Below the pieces are notes generated by a model that had not been told where the DNA came from, ran no database searches, and was given only the letters and a program-made list of their open reading frames with translations. Below, piece after piece: positions 6,468 to 8,815 of a DNA stretch of 8,815 nucleotides (position 1 is its first letter; every line of letters starts with the position of its first letter). The stretch is taken from assembly GCA_964553915.1 (NCBI GenBank), contig CAZKMM010000112.1, forward strand, positions 1 through 8,815. Reading direction: 5' to 3'. Source of the DNA: CAZKMM01 sp964553915. GTDB lineage: Bacteria > RBG-13-61-14 > DRUE01. The translations under genes were made by a program, and so were the position numbers.

Positions 6468-7198
6468 GGAGAATTTTTTATCTTTTTCTGGCTATATTGC
6501 TCCTGGGGCTTGTTCAGGCAAAGATACCTGCTCCCCGGGGATGGGTAAATGACTATGCCGGGGTGATTTCTCCCGAGCAGGAAGCAAAGATTACCAGCTT
6601 AATTGTGGAGCTGGAAGCAAAGACCAGTGCAGAAATTGCAGTGCTCACCATTCCCAGCACCGGGGGAGAGCCAATTTTTGATTACGCAATGCAGGTGGCA
6701 GAGAGCTGGAAAGTCGGGAAAAAGGGAAAAGATAACGGCGTGTTGATGGTGATAGCGGTCAAAGACCGGAAGATGTATATTCTGGTCGGATATGGCTTGG
6801 AGGGGATATTGCCGGATGGCTTGGTAGGAGAGATTCGGGACAAATATATCCTCCCTTATTTTCGTCAGGGCAAATATGAAGAAGGAATCTTTAACGGGGT
6901 AAATGCCCTTGCCCAGATTATTGCTCAGGATGCCGGAGTGGAGCTGAAAGGTGGGGTTGCGGTTAAACCAGCTCCGGCTCCGCCCAGAAATGAAACCCTG
7001 TATTTCTGGGTGAATCTGGCGATTTTTCTGCTTTTCTTTTTTTTCTTGGGCGGAGGATTTTTCTGGTTTCTGCCTTTGTTCGGCTTGGGCGGATTCAGAA
7101 GATATGGCGGGTTTGGTGGAGGGGGATTTAGTGGCGGAGGATTTGGCGGATTTGGTGGCGGAGGCTTTGGCGGTGGCGGTGCCGGAGGGAGCTGGTAA
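6464..7198 (+). CDS. TPM-domain (YgcG-like) membrane protein with glycine-rich tail
   Basis: The 244-residue protein has a signal peptide ending near LVQA/KIPAP (cut after about residue 19). A TPM domain (about 25-155) follows, with VNDYAGVISPEQEAKI, TSAEIAVLT, DNGVLMVIAVKDRKM (90-104) and VGYGLEGILPDG. A strongly hydrophobic segment (about 179-208) should span the membrane, and the last 35 or so residues are Gly/Phe repeats ending in GGAGGSW, as in many YgcG-like proteins. The TPM domain should therefore face the periplasm. The family has been linked to photosystem repair in plants and to phosphatase-like folds, but its bacterial role is poorly known. The start ATG shares four bases with the previous stop (ATGA, 6464-6467), so translation is probably coupled. 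The LemA gene follows after 21 bp, a well-known pairing. Confidence 0.92.
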   Translation: MRRIFYLFLAILLLGLVQAKIPAPRGWVNDYAGVISPEQEAKITSLIVELEAKTSAEIAVLTIPSTGGEPIFDYAMQVAESWKVGKKGKDNGVLMVIAVKDRKMYILVGYGLEGILPDGLVGEIRDKYILPYFRQGKYEEGIFNGVNALAQIIAQDAGVELKGGVAVKPAPAPPRNETLYFWVNLAIFLLFFFFLGGGFFWFLPLFGLGGFRRYGGFGGGGFSGGGFGGFGGGGFGGGGAGGSW

Positions 7199-7219
7199 AA
7201 TTTTTTTGGAGGTGAAGAG

Positions 7220-7780
7220 ATGAAAAAATTAGCAAGAGCTTTAATTCTGCTCCTTTTTCTTTCCAGCCTGGGCTTGGGAGGATGCAATGTTTATAACCGG
7301 ATGGTGGAGCTGGATGAGACGGTGGAGCGGAACTGGAGCGAGATAGAGGTTCAGCTTCAGCGTCGGAATGATTTAATTCCCAATTATGTTGAGACGGTCA
7401 AGGGCTATGCCCGGCATGAGAAGGAGATTTTTATCAAGGTGGCAGAAGCCCGCTCCAGGCTGGCAGGTGCCCAGACCCGTCAGGAAAAAATCAAGGCGAG
7501 CAATGAGCTGAGCACTGCTTTAGCCCGGCTTCTGGTGATTGTGGAGCGGTATCCGGAGCTGAAGGCGAATCAGAATTTTATCCGGCTTCAGGATGAGCTG
7601 GCAGGCACCGAGAACCGAATTGCGGTGGCAAGAAGACGATATAATGAAGCGGTCAAGGAATATAATGCTTATATTCGCAAGTTTCCCCAGTTAATAATTG
7701 CCCGAATGTTCGGGTTTGAGAAAAAGCCTTATTTTGAGGCGCCAGAATCTGCCAAAGAAGTTCCCGAGGTTAAATTTTAA
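7220..7780 (+). CDS. lemA: LemA-family protein, probably a lipoprotein
   Basis: The 186-residue product shows the LemA pattern throughout: YNRMVELDETVERNWSEI, then VQLQRRNDLIPNYVETVKGY (about 44-63) with ARHE after it, a coiled helical middle, and ERYPELKANQNFIRLQDELA (109-128) leading into ENRIAVARRRYNEAVKEYN. The N-terminus (KK, then a Leu-rich core) ends in LGGC, a plausible lipobox with C22 as the lipidated Cys. Since +2 is Asn and not Asp, outer-membrane sorting would be expected under the E. coli rule. LemA proteins are envelope proteins of unclear function, largely helical, often encoded beside TPM proteins as here. GGAGGT (7208-7213) six bases before the ATG supports the start. Length is normal for the family and nothing looks broken. 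Family assignment is firm; lipidation is inferred. Confidence 0.95.
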   Translation: MKKLARALILLLFLSSLGLGGCNVYNRMVELDETVERNWSEIEVQLQRRNDLIPNYVETVKGYARHEKEIFIKVAEARSRLAGAQTRQEKIKASNELSTALARLLVIVERYPELKANQNFIRLQDELAGTENRIAVARRRYNEAVKEYNAYIRKFPQLIIARMFGFEKKPYFEAPESAKEVPEVKF

Positions 7781-7782
7781 AG

Positions 7783-7788
7783 TATAAT
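7783..7788 (+). promoter_or_regulatory. Perfect TATAAT between lemA and the TolC-family gene (possible -10)
   Basis: TATAAT lies 12 bases before the ATG of the TolC-family gene, so a start at the usual distance would give an almost leaderless mRNA. No good -35 box is seen (best TTCCCG at 7761-7766, 16-nt spacer). It may be chance in an AT-rich gap. Confidence 0.2.
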
Positions 7789-7799
7789 ATGAGCAGAAA

Positions 7800-8815
7800 A
7801 TGAAGCTCAAGTTAATCACTTGGGGGTTGGGTTTATTTTTTCTTTTTTCTCTTGGTGCCAAGGAGCTTCCATTAAGCCTCAGACAGGCAATGGAGCTGGC
7901 TCTGGTGAATAATCCGGAGCTGAAAAGCCAGAGGCTGGAGCTGGAAATTGCCCGGATGAATATCCAGCAGGCAAAAGCGGATTATGACCCTTATATCCAG
8001 CTCAACAGCAATTTTTCCAGCTCGGAGCGTCCGAGCAGTCAGCCGGCTTTTGGCACCGAGACCAAATCCATCAATCTCAATCTTACTACCGGGGTAATGA
8101 TTCCCTCAGGCGGGAATGTTTCTCTTTCCTGGCAGAGCAGTCGTCAGGAATCCAATTCTACTTTTATGACTTTAAATCCCAGCTATAATTCTGACCTTTC
8201 TTTGAACATATATCAGCCGATTTTAAAGGGCGGACTTTTAAACTGGCGCTCCATAGAGCTGGAAAAGGCGTTCAATGATTACAAACAGAAGGAGCTGAAT
8301 TTAAAGAGCAAGGCGCTGGAGATTGCTTCCCGAACCGAGGATGCTTACTGGTCTCTGGTGCGGGCTCGGATGAACTATCAGGTAATGGAAAAGAGCCTGG
8401 AGCGGGCTCAGGAGATGGTTCGCCTGGCTCAGGCACAGCTGGATGCCGGGGTGGGCTCAGAGGTATCACTTCTTCAGGCAAAGGCAAATCTGGAAAGCAC
8501 CCGTGCCAGCCTGCTTCAGAGCGAAGCAGAATTAAAAAGAGCAGAAAATAATTTAAAGCAACTTTTATATTTTCAGAGCGAAGAAGAACTGCTTGCCACC
8601 ACCATTATTCCTGCAGACCAGCCCCGGGCAGAAAAATATCTTCCCAACAAAGAAGAATTTTTAAAAAAAGCTTTTGCGAGAAACTACATTCTGGAGGGGC
8701 TGAATTTATCTTTAGAGAACCTTCGCTTGAGCAATCAGCAGGTAAAAAATCAATTGTATCCGGAGCTGAATTTTTCCGGAAATCTAACCATCAGCGGACT
8801 GGCAGGAGATTCTGA
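7800..8815 (+). CDS. TolC-family outer-membrane efflux protein (partial, runs off the right edge)
   Basis: The open frame runs from the ATG at 7800 to the window end (338 codons plus 2 bases) with no stop, so the C-terminus is missing. A signal peptide (MKLKL, hydrophobic core, cut near SLGA/KELP) precedes the outer-membrane efflux pattern: LSLRQAMELALVNNPELKSQ, then IARMNIQQAKADYDPYIQLN (about 49-68) and alternating beta-type stretches (NLNLTTGVMIPSGGNVSLSW, SLNIYQPILKGG). Long helices follow, with AQAQLDAGVGSEVSLLQAKA, one of the best-conserved TolC-family stretches. A second repeat begins near the cut (LEGLNLSLENLRLSNQQV, then LYPELNFSG). TolC proteins form trimeric channels across the outer membrane and periplasm, working with RND, ABC or MFS pumps or type I secretion systems; any pump partners would lie beyond the window. 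No Shine-Dalgarno site precedes the ATG, which overlaps the stop of a four-codon frame (7789-7803). No terminator separates it from lemA, so it may belong to the same operon. Confidence 0.9.
   Translation, partial: MKLKLITWGLGLFFLFSLGAKELPLSLRQAMELALVNNPELKSQRLELEIARMNIQQAKADYDPYIQLNSNFSSSERPSSQPAFGTETKSINLNLTTGVMIPSGGNVSLSWQSSRQESNSTFMTLNPSYNSDLSLNIYQPILKGGLLNWRSIELEKAFNDYKQKELNLKSKALEIASRTEDAYWSLVRARMNYQVMEKSLERAQEMVRLAQAQLDAGVGSEVSLLQAKANLESTRASLLQSEAELKRAENNLKQLLYFQSEEELLATTIIPADQPRAEKYLPNKEEFLKKAFARNYILEGLNLSLENLRLSNQQVKNQLYPELNFSGNLTISGLAGDS

Noticed and set aside
7100..7195. GGC/GGT/GGA-rich repeat as a DNA repeat element
   Set aside because: It encodes the normal glycine-rich tail of YgcG-like proteins and needs no other explanation.
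6925..7287. Proline-rich minus-strand open frame of 120 codons
   Set aside because: The proline runs are just the complement of the glycine-rich tail of the TPM protein.
8272..8487. Minus-strand open frame of 71 codons
   Set aside because: Antisense to conserved TolC-family helices; Pro/Ser/Glu-rich composition is typical of a shadow frame.

Overview
The window is a 8.8 kb piece of a bacterial genome of moderate GC content, densely packed with genes. One partial gene at the left edge is on the minus strand; everything else is on the plus strand. The incomplete gene at the right end encodes a TolC-type outer-membrane efflux protein, so the host has an outer membrane. A stand-alone formate--tetrahydrofolate ligase of a long, divergent type and a radical SAM protein with a B12-type N-terminal domain fit an anaerobe that uses one-carbon (possibly Wood-Ljungdahl type) chemistry. 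From memory, ligases of this type occur in Deltaproteobacteria and in several uncultivated diderm lineages, but the phylum cannot be fixed from the sequence. There are no signs of phage, transposons, CRISPR arrays, tRNA or rRNA.

Left part (1-1676): a minus-strand gene starts at a TTG at 70 with a good Shine-Dalgarno site and encodes a lysine-rich, hydrophobic signal-peptide-like N-terminus before leaving the window. Divergent from it, across about 118 bp, is a B12-binding/radical SAM protein of unknown substrate.

Middle (1677-3719): the formate--tetrahydrofolate ligase gene stands alone. It has a TTGACA element upstream, a leader of about 120 nt carrying two exact 13-bp AT-rich repeats around a small hairpin, a strong ribosome binding site, and a textbook rho-independent terminator. 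It looks like a single-gene transcription unit.

Right part (3788-8815): six co-directional genes with short gaps or overlaps and no terminator seen between them. In order: a small acidic protein with two CxxC pairs; a cytoplasmic alkaline-phosphatase-superfamily phosphodiesterase/pyrophosphatase; a nucleotidyltransferase-fold protein; a TPM-domain (YgcG-like) membrane protein whose start overlaps the previous gene by 4 bp; a LemA-family putative lipoprotein; and a TolC-family protein cut by the window end. TPM and LemA proteins are known neighbours. Their coupling here to a predicted nucleotidyl-transfer enzyme and a predicted phosphodiesterase is the most unusual part of the window, and might be a functional module linking cytoplasmic nucleotide chemistry to the envelope. 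That link is inference from gene order only.
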